DNA of 64,000 bases from Sipunculus nudus (GCA_026874595.1 CM049310.1:90527556-90591555), one strand, 5' to 3'. Positions 22,166 through 33,765 are shown, counted from the stretch's first letter. Translations and numbers: made by a program. The notes: generated from the letters alone by a model not told the origin.

Positions 22166-23264
22166 ATTAAAAGCATACCATTTATTTGCATATTGATTTT
22201 TTAGTAATGATATAATATTTTAAAAATTTATTAAAAATAAATGCAGATTATTAGAAATATCTATTTGTATGATTTTAAGTGAGTCTGATAAAGATTAGAA
22301 CACTCGTTAAGCAAAATATGAGACGAAACCAAGCAAATATTATAGGCGCCAACAGTAAGAATATCACTAGTTTTTGGTTGCAATCCTAGTTTTGACATCG
22401 TGAAAAAATGAATCACAAATGTGACATAAACAAACGCTATTTTGTGAATAAGCTATTTTTGACCATTGTTCCATGGAATGATTGGTTAATTGTTTTGGTA
22501 ACAACAAATCAAAACATATAAAGCTGATGTTATCAGAAACAGACAGTGTAGCCAACAACACTTACTGCGTTTTCCGCCATGTCACGTGGCTTGAAAGAAT
22601 CCATCACACCCCACAGGCGCGGGTGAGGCGTTCAATTAGCACAGGAGGAGGGGGCCACCGACGGCCTGGTTTTAGTAAATGTCACGAATAAAAGAAGAGA
22701 TTTTTGGCGACAGTGCTGTTCCTCTAATGAAGCGCAGGCTCAGACTCACAAGCGTACGATTCTGCTGTTTAGGAATGTTGAAGCCAAAATCTGCCCCGCT
22801 CCACAAAAAACCGGGGCTTCTGAATAAATGTAGTGAAGAGAGTGTTGGACAACAATCGTTTCAAGGCAAAGTACATAAACATGGGTGTTTTTGTGGTAAG
22901 GACTCTACGGAATAAGTAATATTTTGTAAGCGCTCGCATGTCTTATGTAAACAGAAGGTGTTTCCTTGAAACGTAACCAATTTTGGTTTGAAGTTTGACA
23001 GTTATGGCAAGTAGTCCCGGTCGTCCCACAGTATCCAAACAGAAGATATCTCGTTGAAAATAGAAACAATCTTAGGCGGGTGGGTGCGTAAGAGCGTCTA
23101 CTGTGTATTTTTTGCGGTTCAATTGATCATATTAAGAAATGCGCCGATAATCACAATGAAGACACCAATATTTTCTTCATTTTGACATACGCACCGCCGC
23201 CTATATTGTGTCACTTCAAATAACTGATAACAATCTGTAAAATAATTTACTTACTGATGAGCCC
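22166..23264. other. Receptor intron, nothing else seen
   Basis: AT-rich, with short GC-richer patches near 22620-22680 but no family or exon signal. Confidence 0.5.
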
Positions 23265-23580
23265 TCAAGCGCAATTTTTGCCTCCGCTAGGAGGGCCGGT
23301 ATGCGTTGTGTGTATGTTTTTGTTGACAACATAACTCATGCGATCATCAAGAGAGTCTCGTGAAGAATCGGTTACATTTTGGTGTGGACCTGGAACATGA
23401 TCCGGATTAAGGAACGTCATCAAGGAATATTCACAAATGTAAAGCCACTTATGCATGAATAAACCTGCTAATATGTGCGGAATAAAGGAATGCAAACATT
23501 GTTTTGGGAGCATCCAACAAAAGGGAACCCCAACATGGCGGCGGCTTGCATGCTTAGAATGCAGATTTTTAGTTGATATT
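23265..23580 (+). repeat. Dispersed family A, near full-length copy
   Basis: Runs from TTTTTGCCTCCGCTAGGAGGG through TTGACAACATAACTCATGCGATCAT, GAAGAATCGGTTACATTTTGG, CATGATCCGGATTAAGGAACGTCATCAAGGAATATTCAC and GCAAACATTGTTTTGGGAGC, to GGCTTGCATGCTTAGAATGC. This is the best reference copy in the window for the family. Confidence 0.7.
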
Positions 23581-24153
23581 TAAATCAGCATTATCAACCT
23601 TAATTTAATGTAAATAGAGCAAATATCGTGTTTTGAGCTTTTTTTCAGAATTATAATGCATTTACAATAGGTGGTCGTTCTGAAGTTATCAAACTGCAAT
23701 TTCGACTATCCCGGCTTAATTGTAAAAGTAATAAAATACTTTAAAATATCTGGAGTAAAGCAAAGAAAGATCGCCATACCCAAACGGCTCTTTATGATAC
23801 TACATTGACTAAGACAACACAAACCGCACCATATAGAAAATATATTGCTCGATTTTGGCATGGATTGGACAAAAGCCAAATAGTCGGTTGGTTTCTGTAT
23901 ATAGATGAGAAGGCGATTCCCAGCTGAGACCTGGTTGATGACCGGGACGTCACGGGAAAGACAGGAGCTTTGCCTCCGGGGCTACAGATCTGTTATATAT
24001 CTAAAAAAACAGACAGGCTGCTAAAAGAGAGAAAAAACGATCCTCCTGTGTGGCTGTATTTGCAGCAAAATAAAGAAGAAAAGGAGATATAGACATCGTC
24101 CTACCATCATTTACTAGATCGATAATATATCTGATTTTTCATCATATTTAATC

Positions 24154-24156
<3 letters not shown>
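23581..24156. other. Receptor intron, nothing else seen
   Basis: No coding or repeat signal recognised. Confidence 0.45.

Positions 24157-24201
<45 letters not shown>
24157..24201. repeat. (TA)n microsatellite interrupted by the miniature LTR array
   Basis: The TA run stops exactly where the first LTR begins (24202) and resumes after the last LTR (24922-24935), so the element appears to have inserted into a TA tract. Confidence 0.85.
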
Positions 24202-24205
<4 letters not shown>

Positions 24206-24921
24206 ACGGGGTGACATAAAAGCGGACCGAACTGTCTCGCTAGTGAAGCTTGCTTTGCTAGTGAAGCGGTTGGTACGCAGGGACTTGTGCGCCACCGACA
24301 TGGGTTCGAATCCCGGATCGGCCAAGTATTTTCCCCTGAACAATTTGTCTTCGTAACAAAATGGGGGCTCGTCCAGCGTGACGGTTAACTCTGTGGCACA
24401 GGGAATTAGCTCGCCAAAGTGAGTGTGACTCCTGGGATAAATAGTCTTGTTCTGATAGCAGAACGCTCTTAAGAGGGGGTGTGTTACGGGGTGACAAAAA
24501 AGCGGACCGAACTGTCTCGCTATAGTGAAGCTTGCTTTGCTAGCGAAGCGGTAGGTACGCAGGTCTTGTGCGCCACCGACATGGGTTCGAATCCCGGATC
24601 GGCCAAGTATTTTCCCCTGAACAATTTGTCTTCGTAACAAAATGGGGGCTCGTCCAGCGTGACGGTTAACTTTGTGGCACAGGGAATTAGCTCGCCAAAG
24701 TGAGTGTGACTCCTGGGATAAATAGTCTTGTTCTGATAGCAGAACGCTCTTAAGAGGGGATGTGTTACGGGGTGACAAAAAAACCGCACCGAACTGTCTC
24801 GCTATAGTGAAGCTTGCTTTGCTAGCGAAGCGGTTGGTACGCAGGTCTTGTGCGCCACCGACATGGGTTCGAATCCCGGATCGACCAAGTATTTTTCCCT
24901 AAAAAACTTGTCTTCGTAACA
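24202..24921 (+). mobile_element. Tandem miniature LTR retrotransposon (TRIM), three LTRs and two internal segments
   Basis: Three LTRs of 157-159 bp (24202-24358, 24482-24639, 24763-24921) each start TGTTACG and end CGTAACA, a TG...CA terminus inside a 7-bp inverted repeat. Three bases after each of the first two LTRs is TGGGGGCTCGTCC (24362-24374 and 24643-24655), which is how a primer-binding site complementary to tRNA-Pro begins. Each internal segment of about 123 bp ends in a purine tract AAGAGGGG(G/A)TG just before the next LTR. A single unit is 438 bp and non-coding, within the size class of terminal-repeat retrotransposons in miniature. It would depend on the proteins of an autonomous LTR element, none of which is present here. 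Confidence 0.85.
24541..24594 (+). promoter_or_regulatory. tRNA-like A and B boxes inside the miniature LTR
   Basis: In the second LTR, TAGCGAAGCGG (24541-24551) fits an A box and GGTTCGAATCC (24584-24594) is a perfect B box, about 43 nt apart as in tRNA genes. The same boxes occur in the other two LTRs. The flanks do not form an acceptor stem, so it is a tRNA-derived promoter rather than a functional tRNA. Confidence 0.6.
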
Positions 24922-24935
24922 ATATATATATATAT

Positions 24936-25722
24936 TAATGATTTTCTAAAGCTTTAGAGAATAGTTACACTTGTAAATAATTGGTACCTTATTTTTTTTA
25001 ATGACACAGCGCAGCGTCCATCCGTTCGTCGTCCTTTTCAATCAAAACATGGCTTCTCGGCGATAAATTCAAGTATATATTTTATGTAAATATTTTTATG
25101 CATTCCAGTTCATTAAAGGCGTGTTTAAACAAAAAGGTGACGCTGCATGTACCAGAAAGATATTTTGACAATCTATCCGAGTGCTAAGATATAAAGAAGC
25201 TCGCCTAAGCCCTTTCTGCTTCTTTAGCAATTTATGGAGACAATTGACAAACATAGTCTTCCAGGCGTAAAGACGAGTGTGGCAAAATTTCCTGAATGTA
25301 ATCGTTAGTATACATGTCAGTCAGAGCACAATGTAATATAGTCATGGTTTTGGGATACATTCCTGTTCAGATCTTTAGTTTTTTTCCGATATAGGAAGTC
25401 TGATCATGCCTCGTTTTCATAGTCTGTTCAACCAGGACATTCATCTAAACTCCCTTGACGTCTTAGCTGTCCCATTCATCAAACCAGATTCCCAGAATGA
25501 CAGTCCGCCCATCACCTTCTACATAATCAATTCTATCTTTCATTTCTGCCTGATTGTATCAAAACGGATCTCGTACGACTGTCTGTTTCATTAGATGAAT
25601 ATATACTTCGGGCCTATCAATGGCTAGAATATATCAAATTACATTAGAAAGTGTACTAGTTAAGCTATAATCCATAGAGAGTTTAATATGGTGTTATTGT
25701 TAATATTGTTAATGATGTAGTC
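24936..25722. other. Receptor intron, nothing else seen
   Basis: No recognisable element; a 62-codon open frame at 25406-25594 has no splice context or family pattern. Confidence 0.45.
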
Positions 25723-26492
25723 GGGTCCACATCATCCGAGCCCGAGTCCAGGCCACTGGAGTCTGATTAGTCCGAGTCCTTGGGGATGGAGTCCAAGTCC
25801 TACTTCTTCGAGTCCAAGTCATTTGGAACCCGAGTCCAAATCGAATACATATATTCTTGTTAAAATAAATTTCACCAGAATATCAGCAGAAGCTAACAAA
25901 AGCCCTCAGCTAAAGGAACAGTGTTTATAGGTAGTAACAAGTACAAATATTTGTTCTTTCATGGGTGTATATCTGTACATGTCTCGGTTATGAATTTAAC
26001 TGGGCAGGTATGTACCATGTTTTATAAAAATCCACCAAATGCTTTTAGAAGATATCCTGCTCACAAGGCCACAGTTGAAAAATCCGATAAAAAAAATCAG
26101 ACATCAAACGGACGGACGGACAGCTTGGGTGATGACAATAGCCTATCAGCCTAAGGGTTGAGGACTAAAAAGGGTATTTGCGATAATCATACAAATGTAA
26201 GGTTAATTTTCTTTACATGAATGCTTAATTAAGTAAGACCCTGGTGCAGAGCTAAAAATTAGTATGTAGATAGTCTCATTTTTGTTGTAATATTAGGTTA
26301 GTAGTTTACCCAGGTGTACAATCGTTAGATAATTTGTGACAGAGTTTTGCTTTTCTACTGTACTCGAAAAGGACTCTACCTGATTTCTCGAGTCCTTACC
26401 TTTGAAAAGAGTACAAAGCCGAGTCCAGGACCCTCGAGTCCAAGTCATAAAAAGGGGGCTCGAGTCCAAGTCCGACTCAAGTACTGCATCAC
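25723..26492. repeat. Element with GAGTCC-rich ends
   Basis: Two blocks dense in CGAGTCCAAGTCC-type words, 25725-25850 and 26365-26485, bound an ordinary AT-rich centre. The left edge GATGTAGTCGGGTCC and right edge GGACTCAAGTACTGCATCA-like sequence (as GACTCAAGTACTGCATCACT) mirror each other loosely. Possibly a non-autonomous DNA element with repeat-rich subterminal regions. No target duplication was fixed. Confidence 0.4.
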
Positions 26493-27300
26493 TCTATTGT
26501 TGCCATTGTTGTTGCCTAGGGTCACAAATCACAATCTTCTGGTAGCAGAGGCTGACGGGCCGGGTCACTCGTTCATTGTGTATTTTAAGTTTTTTTTTTG
26601 GTAAATCTGTATAAGGTATTATATATAGGTATTATGCTGCACATTGTAGTATATTCAACTGAATAGACATTAATTTGTATAAAATTAAGAGATATATAAT
26701 GAATTGTCCGTTTGTTTTGGAATAACAGTGTGTTGTAAATCAGAAATAACGACGTTTATTCTGTTCGTCCGCCATAACGTTAGTCAGTACTTTTCTGACG
26801 TCAGGATATAAAAATCGCAATTCATTACGTATTTCCTTTCTCTTTCTCTTCAATATACACAAAATAAGGGTCTTTAGATAATCATTAACAATAAATATAA
26901 AATATTTAATATTTAAGTTATGAAAGAATTATTAAATACGTTTTTTGGACGGTAAAGCTGTATGTAAAATGAATGTCAGCCATCTTGTGATACGTGCGAC
27001 TGAACAACAGGGTGGTACTTAATATGCTATTTAACTCGGTCAATACTAGCTGAAAGTACTTAAAATCCATATGTAATTTCATAAAATATGTAATTAATGT
27101 GATAATTACCTAAATATGATTCAAACTTATCAATACCCATACAATAAATGTTTACATCCTTTGACAGATTTTCAACTACTTGTTTCATAAACTGCGTGGT
27201 CATACGTCATAAGCATGCTTATGCAAACGACATTCACTATCTCCTTTCTTGTTTTATATATGTAATTACATTGTCAGATTACAAAAAAATATATGTAAAG

Positions 27301-27302
<2 letters not shown>
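26493..27302. other. Receptor intron, nothing else seen
   Basis: AT-rich, no signal recognised. Confidence 0.45.

Positions 27303-27344
<42 letters not shown>
27303..27344. repeat. (TA)n microsatellite
   Basis: Uninterrupted TA run. Confidence 0.9.
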
Positions 27345-27348
<4 letters not shown>

Positions 27349-27916
27349 ATACCGCACATAAGCAAATTTGTGTTATACTTGTAATATGTTATTACTCCTT
27401 AATTTGTAAGAACGATTATGATTGGCTTATTTTTACAATCATTGACATCCCATAATATCAGGATTGTTTTGGAGTATCACCGGACAATATACTTTTTACA
27501 GTGGATTTACTCGTAAGTATTATGTAAGATATAATGAGGTGAGGTTTAAATATTGATAATATTAAAAATAAGACAATTATCCCCTGTTTTTACCTCGTAA
27601 ATGAGGCGTTAAACATGTCCAAACGTGTTTGAATGCTCTAGTTTACCTGACGATATACACAACATTTGTCAAAATTAACGGTGTTTTATTAAGAAAAATA
27701 TATATATATACAATAGATAATTCCTATTTTTGCTTAATTATACATATGTTACTTATAATGATCATATAATTCCTTCAAAAATGTTGTCAAAAGCCTGTGA
27801 ATTAGGCTAAGGCTTTACAAAAAAACTAAAATACACAATTACCGGTAATGTCTAGTCGCTTCTTAGCAGGTGCATTTATACAAAAAGCATAGGCATGGGC
27901 CACAATCGACTCTTCG

Positions 27917-28110
27917 CAGTGGCGTCAATTTATCTTCAAGAGTGTGGGAGGCAGGGGGTGGGTTGTCTCGCAGAGGGTGGACGGGTGTCCAAAATTGGGA
28001 CCTTTTCTATAAACACACAAACACACACACACACCCATCTATATATATACCTTTTCAAATATATTACATTTAAGTATACGGTTTTAAAAAGTTAGGTATG
28101 TTTAGAGTAT
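27917..28110 (+). repeat. Dispersed family D, copy 1 (CAGTGGCGTCAATTTAT)
   Basis: CAGTGGCGTCAATTTAT, a GTGTGGGAGG stretch, a CA microsatellite, ATATATATACCTTT, ATATATTACATTTAAGTA and AAGTTAGGTAT occur in the same order at 43321-43510. The CAGTGGCGT left end is typical of MITE termini; the right end is not defined. Confidence 0.55.
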
Positions 28111-29292
28111 ATGGTACTTTTAAACCATTTTGAGATATATAATATTTCATATTATTCGTCTTAGAAAGGATTTACTTATATGGCATGTAGCACAATATTT
28201 TATTCAATTGTTTCACATGGGACAAAAGAATGAAGTTTTTTCACACCCATAAATTAATACATCCTTTGAATGCTAATGTTCAGTAGAATAACGATCTGAC
28301 AATTTCTGAGCTTTATACAATTTCTAGAAAAAAAATCATATTGAAGTATCATACATATTTGACTTTGTAAGAAAAAGCAAAAAATTTGATTTTTTTTTTA
28401 AATTTTAAGTAAACAATCAAAATGAGATCATAATTATTGGCTCTTATAAAAAAATAACAGAAAAAAACATACATTCTTCAGATCTCGATTATTTCATCGC
28501 TGTCAGCTTAGCATTTTTTTAAATTAAGTTATTATAGTTTGAAAAAGACCAAAATGGTCATTTTCGTAATCTGAGGGGACGCAATCTACGAACACTGTGC
28601 TAAGTTGCCACTGTTTATTAAACCATTAAGCGCTCTGTGTAATATAGCAATATATATGGAACAGTCTTGTTGGAAAATAATTTTTAAAATTCACTGCTTT
28701 CATAAACTAATTAAAAGCAATTAATTTAAAAATAGGACGGAGTCTACGGACACTTGCCTTTAAAAAGTTTAATATCGAATCATTCATTCTGAATGAGGAT
28801 TCGCAAATAGTTAATGACAATGCACACACAAAAAGCCTGGTGTTATCAGCTTTTTCGACAGCACTGAACCTCTAGTTCTGTCAGTTAACATTTGAGTATG
28901 AAAAAAATAATATGGAAAAAATGCATATAGGGTTATTTTTTTTGCAGAAAAATAACTAGGACCTTCCAAACAACAATTTCAGTCAAAATATCGAACTTTG
29001 TAAATATCTGAAATCTTTTTACATTATTATTACGGCCGTGGCGTTCAAACTAGCCATAACGTAACAACCAATTATATCTCGATAATGCCATATATGTGCG
29101 TGTGTGTCTTGACATTATAAGTGCCACCTATCCAATAAGCAAAGGGTAAATTAAAATCTCGGTTATCACTTTTGGAAGATATATTTAATTCTCTCCACAC
29201 TATCTTTCTTCAGATTTTGATGAGTGGTAATATCTCAAAATTAAGTAATTAATATATCTCATTAATTAATAATAATTTAAAACATCGAATAT
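28111..29292. other. Receptor intron, nothing else seen
   Basis: Very AT-rich, with many A and T runs. No element or exon seen. Confidence 0.5.
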
Positions 29293-29560
29293 AAGACAGC
29301 TGCATTCTAAGGAGTCCTTATTGTGGAATGCTCCTGAAAGCGTGTTTTCGTTCCATTATTCAACCAATATTATCTGGTTTATTCGTGCATAATTGATTCT
29401 ACATTTGTGAATATTCCTTGATGATGTTCCTGAATTCTAATCATGTCCCATATCAATACCAAAATTTTATCGAATCTTTATTGGCCTATTCCCGAAATGC
29501 CTTGGAATGTATGAGATTCCGTTCATGATTCCGTGAGTTATGGGTGACGAAATGCCTCAC
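29293..29560 (-). repeat. Dispersed family A, minus-strand copy
   Basis: GACAGCTGCATTCTAAGGAGT, TTTGTGAATATTCCTTGATGATGTTCCTGAATTC, CATGTCCCATATC and ATTCCCGAAATGCCTTGGAATGTATGAGATTC are reverse complements of the family A blocks in the expected order. Confidence 0.6.
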
Positions 29561-29579
29561 ACCCACTGGGTTTTGGCCT

Positions 29580-30440
29580 CTTGCGATATTCGGCGAATAA
29601 AAAGTTCGGCAATGGGTTGAGACTGATTGCGTAATAAATGTTGAGAATACGGAGCAGTCCCATTATAAATTTAACTTCTAATTATTCTGCTAAGTGTAAG
29701 TTAATACCCCGCGAATAGTTTGTGAACCTTCGGCTATGGTCGCCGAGGTTCTTCGAGTAATCCACTGACCATGCCAGTGAATATTCATCGATGTTCGGCG
29801 AAGCTCGGTTACAGTTCGACAAATGTTCGGTGATGTTTGCCGAATGTTGGCAGTTGGCTTGTCAGCATCTGCAGAGTTTCCCAGAACGGTTGCAGATGCA
29901 TAGCCGAACATTGCCGAACAATCACAGATGTATCGGGGATGCCTAACGGGTGGGGTATAAATATGAACACTTCTAGACCCAGCTTATTCTATCGCTTGCA
30001 GTTGCAGGTTGCACAACTACACCAAAAGCAGAGAAATGGAAGAAAATGCACTTGTAGTCATTCAGGAACATTGAGCAGGAGTTAGAGGTCTCCCTATCCC
30101 TGTTATTACAGGTTCTACCGATAGGCGAAAGGGCACCGATGTTTCGATAGCCTTCTGCCGATATTCAGCTACTTATCACCGATGGTCAGCCGAACAAAAA
30201 CATCACCGATGTTTCGCCGACATTTTGCAGCTAGGCGTCTTATCGCAGACACAACGCTGATGAATTGAGACATTAAACATAGCTTGTCTCTTTTGCCGGG
30301 GGCTGCGGATTAATTTCCGAAGATTCTGAGAGGTTCGCTGATATTTCGCCTTGCATTGATATTTCTGTGGATTTGGCGGAGCTGTCAGACAGTACATGCT
30401 CCAGCCACCTTGTGATGCTCCGCAAACTTCGTCGATTTTT
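29580..30440. repeat. Island of TTCGGCGA / GCCGAACA words
   Basis: An approximately 0.86-kb segment densely populated by TTCGGC, GCCGA and CACCGATG words in both orientations (for example 29797-29840, 29902-29925, 30137-30145, 30184-30230, 30330-30350). It is CpG-rich against an AT-rich background. No open frame is convincing. Probably a degenerate repeat-built element similar in style, but not obviously in sequence, to the 52.6-55.3 kb cluster. Confidence 0.4.
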
Positions 30441-30668
30441 CGGTGAGGAGGTGTTGCGATAATCTAAAATGTCCATGGTGAATAACTCACCAGTCGTCTC
30501 GAGTGTAAGTGGGACTGAGACATATCACACTGAAACATCCACATGCACTGTGATGAGCACATACCTTGCTGGCGGGATACAATAAACCAGGGGTTCTGAC
30601 GTCCAGGTCGCAACTGACATAATATGTTTTTTTGTGTGCCATGCTCTTTCCTACTCACATAGTAAGTC

Positions 30669-30670
<2 letters not shown>

Positions 30671-30717
<47 letters not shown>
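30671..30717. repeat. (TA)n microsatellite
   Basis: Uninterrupted TA run. Confidence 0.9.
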
Positions 30718-30720
<3 letters not shown>

Positions 30721-31354
30721 TTTTCGATATTATTGGGCGAAAAAGAAGACATTTTACGGAACGTTTTTGCATCAGGTCCAAATGCTTTCTTGAGTGGTAA
30801 AAAATCAGGAATTTTAATTGCCAGTAATGGTTACAGACGTTTAGTAAAGAATGTCTAACAGACCCTACTCAGTCTGAACACTGCAGCAGAACCTATCTAT
30901 AAAACGCAGCTTAATATCTTCAACTCCACGAAGTGCAACGACATTGAGATAAAAATCTATAATATTCCAAATCGTTAGCAAGGTTAACGCGGCATGCACC
31001 ATACGGTCCTATCTTTAGGGATGTAGAATTCATGAGGAAGCTACATGAAAAGTTATTCAAGTTCTTTTCTGTAGACGTTACTACAAAGAGGGAGTGACCT
31101 TTATACGAAGCCGACAGCGAAAGAGGCTAAATGTCAGCTTTGAAAGGCATCTGTAGGTAAATGCATCTATGATGAGCCATAACACTTACACACAAAATAT
31201 CATGAAATCGTTTGGGGTGTTTTGCTAGGTAACTTTGATAACAATGTGAAAATATATAAAAACATTCTCTCAAAGAAGTATAACTTTTGTACTGATCCAA
31301 GATTTATATATTTAAAATGTTGTGCAAATGGTTATAATAACCAATTTAAGGCTC
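30718..31354. other. Receptor intron, nothing else seen
   Basis: No recognisable element. Confidence 0.45.
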
Positions 31355-31550
31355 TCTCATCATTCAGACGGTGGCGTTCAGAAGTCTCCGGTGGTGGGGA
31401 AATGGGGTCCAGGAGAAAACCACCGACCACGCATGGGGAACAAGTCTACAGCCTAACGCTCAAAGCCACGCTGGGAATCGAACCAGGGTCGCCAGCGCAA
31501 GAAGCGGAGCTTGTTACCAATCGACAGTTTATGCCCCTTACTTATTGTTA
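31355..31550 (-). mobile_element. tRNA-derived SINE, copy 2
   Basis: On the minus strand: A-box region GATTGGTAACAAGC, B box GGTTCGATTCC (complement of 31474-31484), CAGCGTGGC, central GGTCGGTGGTTTTCTCC, then CTGAACGCCACCGTCTGA. The order matches copies at 19988 and 61625. It ends about 50 bp before receptor exon 31603-31712. Confidence 0.72.
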
Positions 31551-31602
31551 TCTGAATTAAATATGAGTAATGTGAGAAAAGCATAGCAGATGGAACACTT
31601 AC

Positions 31603-31712
31603 GTGTTGTGAAGTCGTATATCAGGAATCCAAATGTCGGATGACGCCAGAGTTACAGAGGACCACGTCCCATAATCTTCTGGATCCCAAGTTAAATACTG
31701 GTCCTGCCAGCA
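31603..31712 (-). CDS. nAChR-like subunit exon: loop A region (110 bp)
   Basis: The acceptor ATTGACAG ends at 31713 and the donor GTAAGT begins at 31602. It is 110 nt, the length of the corresponding exon (exon 4) in vertebrate nicotinic receptor genes as I recall, starting in phase 0 and ending in phase 2. It encodes CWQDQYLTWDPEDYGTW, then SSVTLASSDIWIPDIRLHN with the conserved W-x-P-D-I of loop A. The Tyr that normally follows loop A (YNxxDGxY) is not seen. The last two bases AC join the first A of exon 16186-16628 to make Thr, 15 kb downstream. It is the most upstream exon I can support; the exon carrying loop D and the signal peptide were not found above 31712. Confidence 0.9.
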
Positions 31713-33599
31713 CTGTCAATGATAAATAATGAGCCCGGGTTAATAGTTGTCCTGCCAGCCATGTCTAATGCAAATAAGGGCTTACAGGCACAAATAGTCC
31801 CCCCGCCGTGTGTTTAACTAGGAAAGTGTGGCATCAGTAATACCAAAATATCCCAAACCTTAGCAATTAGGTTATGATCACGTCAGCCATATGCAGATTG
31901 TCAATTTGGTATAGAAAGTAGCATGGGTTTTAGATATGTTTGGTAAAAGAATGGGGCAGACTTGGACCATTTAAGTAGTCCTCCTTCCTTCCGGGACTAA
32001 TAAAAAGCCAAACCCCAAAACAAAATCGTGCTTTCGTCTCGACGCACAAAGCATATAGGTCACTGTAACTTAATTTTCAGAAGTACAACTAGACGTGCCT
32101 GGATCCTAAGCAAAACTGATAAACGGTAACAATTTGACGTCTGACGACCGGAAGGAAGGAACTACGGATGAAGGACCGTCGCTATAGCTTAACATGATTA
32201 AGGGTCAGCTGAGCAAATAAATACATACCGTTTGTTCACAAACGACAACAGTTACACATAATTCCATACATTTAAAAATATTATCAAAAGATAACACGTT
32301 TTTTACCAAATCATTATAAATATTTTCCTCTTATGTTTACATTACAAATAAAAGGACAGGAATTTTTAAATTTGCACATGATATTTATTCCACCAAAAGA
32401 AAGGCAACAGCCCACCGATGGTGGACTAAAAAGGGTCAATTTATTTCTAGCTATGCCAGAATTAAAATTTTATAAAGTAGCTCCTCCCCTGCTACACAAT
32501 ACTGATGAGAGTAAAGATTAAGAAACATCTAAGAAACATTTGGCCTGGTTCATTTCTGTATTCTCGCTAGGATGCTTGCTGTTTTATTCCCTGTGCCCCG
32601 AATAACACATGTATCTCAAAAGCACTACCGCCTTGAGACTTTATTTGTAGTTTCCCATGCCACCAGTTCACAAAGCGACCCTTCTATAATCTGATGGATT
32701 TCCTACTGCGGCGGTTTGCCTATAAACAAATTTATGGCTGAACTAAAATTCGCGTCTGTTTCTGTAACTGGCATGTCTGTGAACCCTATAAACCATCGTG
32801 TCTGATGTCAGTATTATGTTAAGCATAAAAACAGTCATCATTTTTTTAGGAAAGTAAAACAAAGGACCTCAAACTGGGTATTCGCGTTTGGGAAACAGTT
32901 TTAGGTAATCGGGCGTAACAGCGAAAAAGAAATATTGAAACATGGTTTAGAAACTGGACATAAGAATGTTTTTAATGTGATTGATCTCATAAACTTTGAC
33001 CTAAAATGTATTATTTCAGAGAAACGTGTCCTTGCGTCCTACACACCTGATTTACTAAAAGACAAGGATCTTCCATGGTCTCTTGTGAAAACTTGAACAA
33101 AATTGAAATTCATGGTTGTATCCGACCCTTTGATTTAATACTTGTATTCTTGAATACAGTCCTATCGCGGTTCCCTAGGAGCTATTTGTTATTGTACCAT
33201 GAGTGAGTTTAGTTTCACTTTCATCCACTATGGATCTGGCGGGTAGGTTATAGTTTTGTATTCCTTTTGACAAGTTCATTGTCCTGGAATGATAATGTCA
33301 TGCTCCATTTATCCTAGTCATTGATCACGAGGCTTAAAGCTGCAAATATTTATGATTGATGTCACGAGTGTTATGCCCTCAACTATATCGAATTGCAACA
33401 CAGGTGAATACATACATACATTCCTTTCTTTGACACTCTTAGTTGTAACTCACTCAGTATTACCATGGTCCGTTTGCTTGCTGTTTCTGCCTGTGAATTG
33501 AGGGTGTACCCGAGCAGAATACAAACAAAGACATTTTACCAGGCTGACATATTAAAGTGTTTAGAGCGTATGTTCCTGTCAGATAGCTATTAAATATGT
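31713..33599. other. No gene or repeat recognised
   Basis: Probably an upstream intron of the receptor gene. Short open frames (for example 32333-32521) lack splice context. Confidence 0.45.
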
Positions 33600-33765
33600 T
33601 TAATACTTCTTTGGTGTGACAGTAGAGCGAAATCGGGAAGCCGAAGGTTCGAATCTCAGCCAAGCAAATTAAGCATTTTTTTCCGGTTGGGCTCACCGTC
33701 AGCGCTGTACAGGCCGCTTAACTGGAAGGCTGTGCCCAATGGCCCTATGTAAAACTAGTGCGACT
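33600..33765 (+). mobile_element. Possible tRNA-related SINE of a second family
   Basis: TTGGTGTGACAGTAGAGCG (A-box-like) and GGTTCGAATCT (33646-33656, B-box-like) are spaced as in a tRNA-derived head. They are followed by GGTTGGGCTCACCGTCAGCGCTGTACAGGCC, which is not shared with the other SINEs here. No second copy in the window. Confidence 0.4.

Noticed and set aside
24152-24778. 208-codon minus-strand open frame with internal repeats
   Set aside because: It runs antisense through the miniature LTR array; the repeated peptide reflects the DNA repeat, and the C-terminus is translated TA microsatellite.
32505-32526. CTGATGA...GAAAC as another hammerhead
   Set aside because: The intervening bases cannot form stem II.
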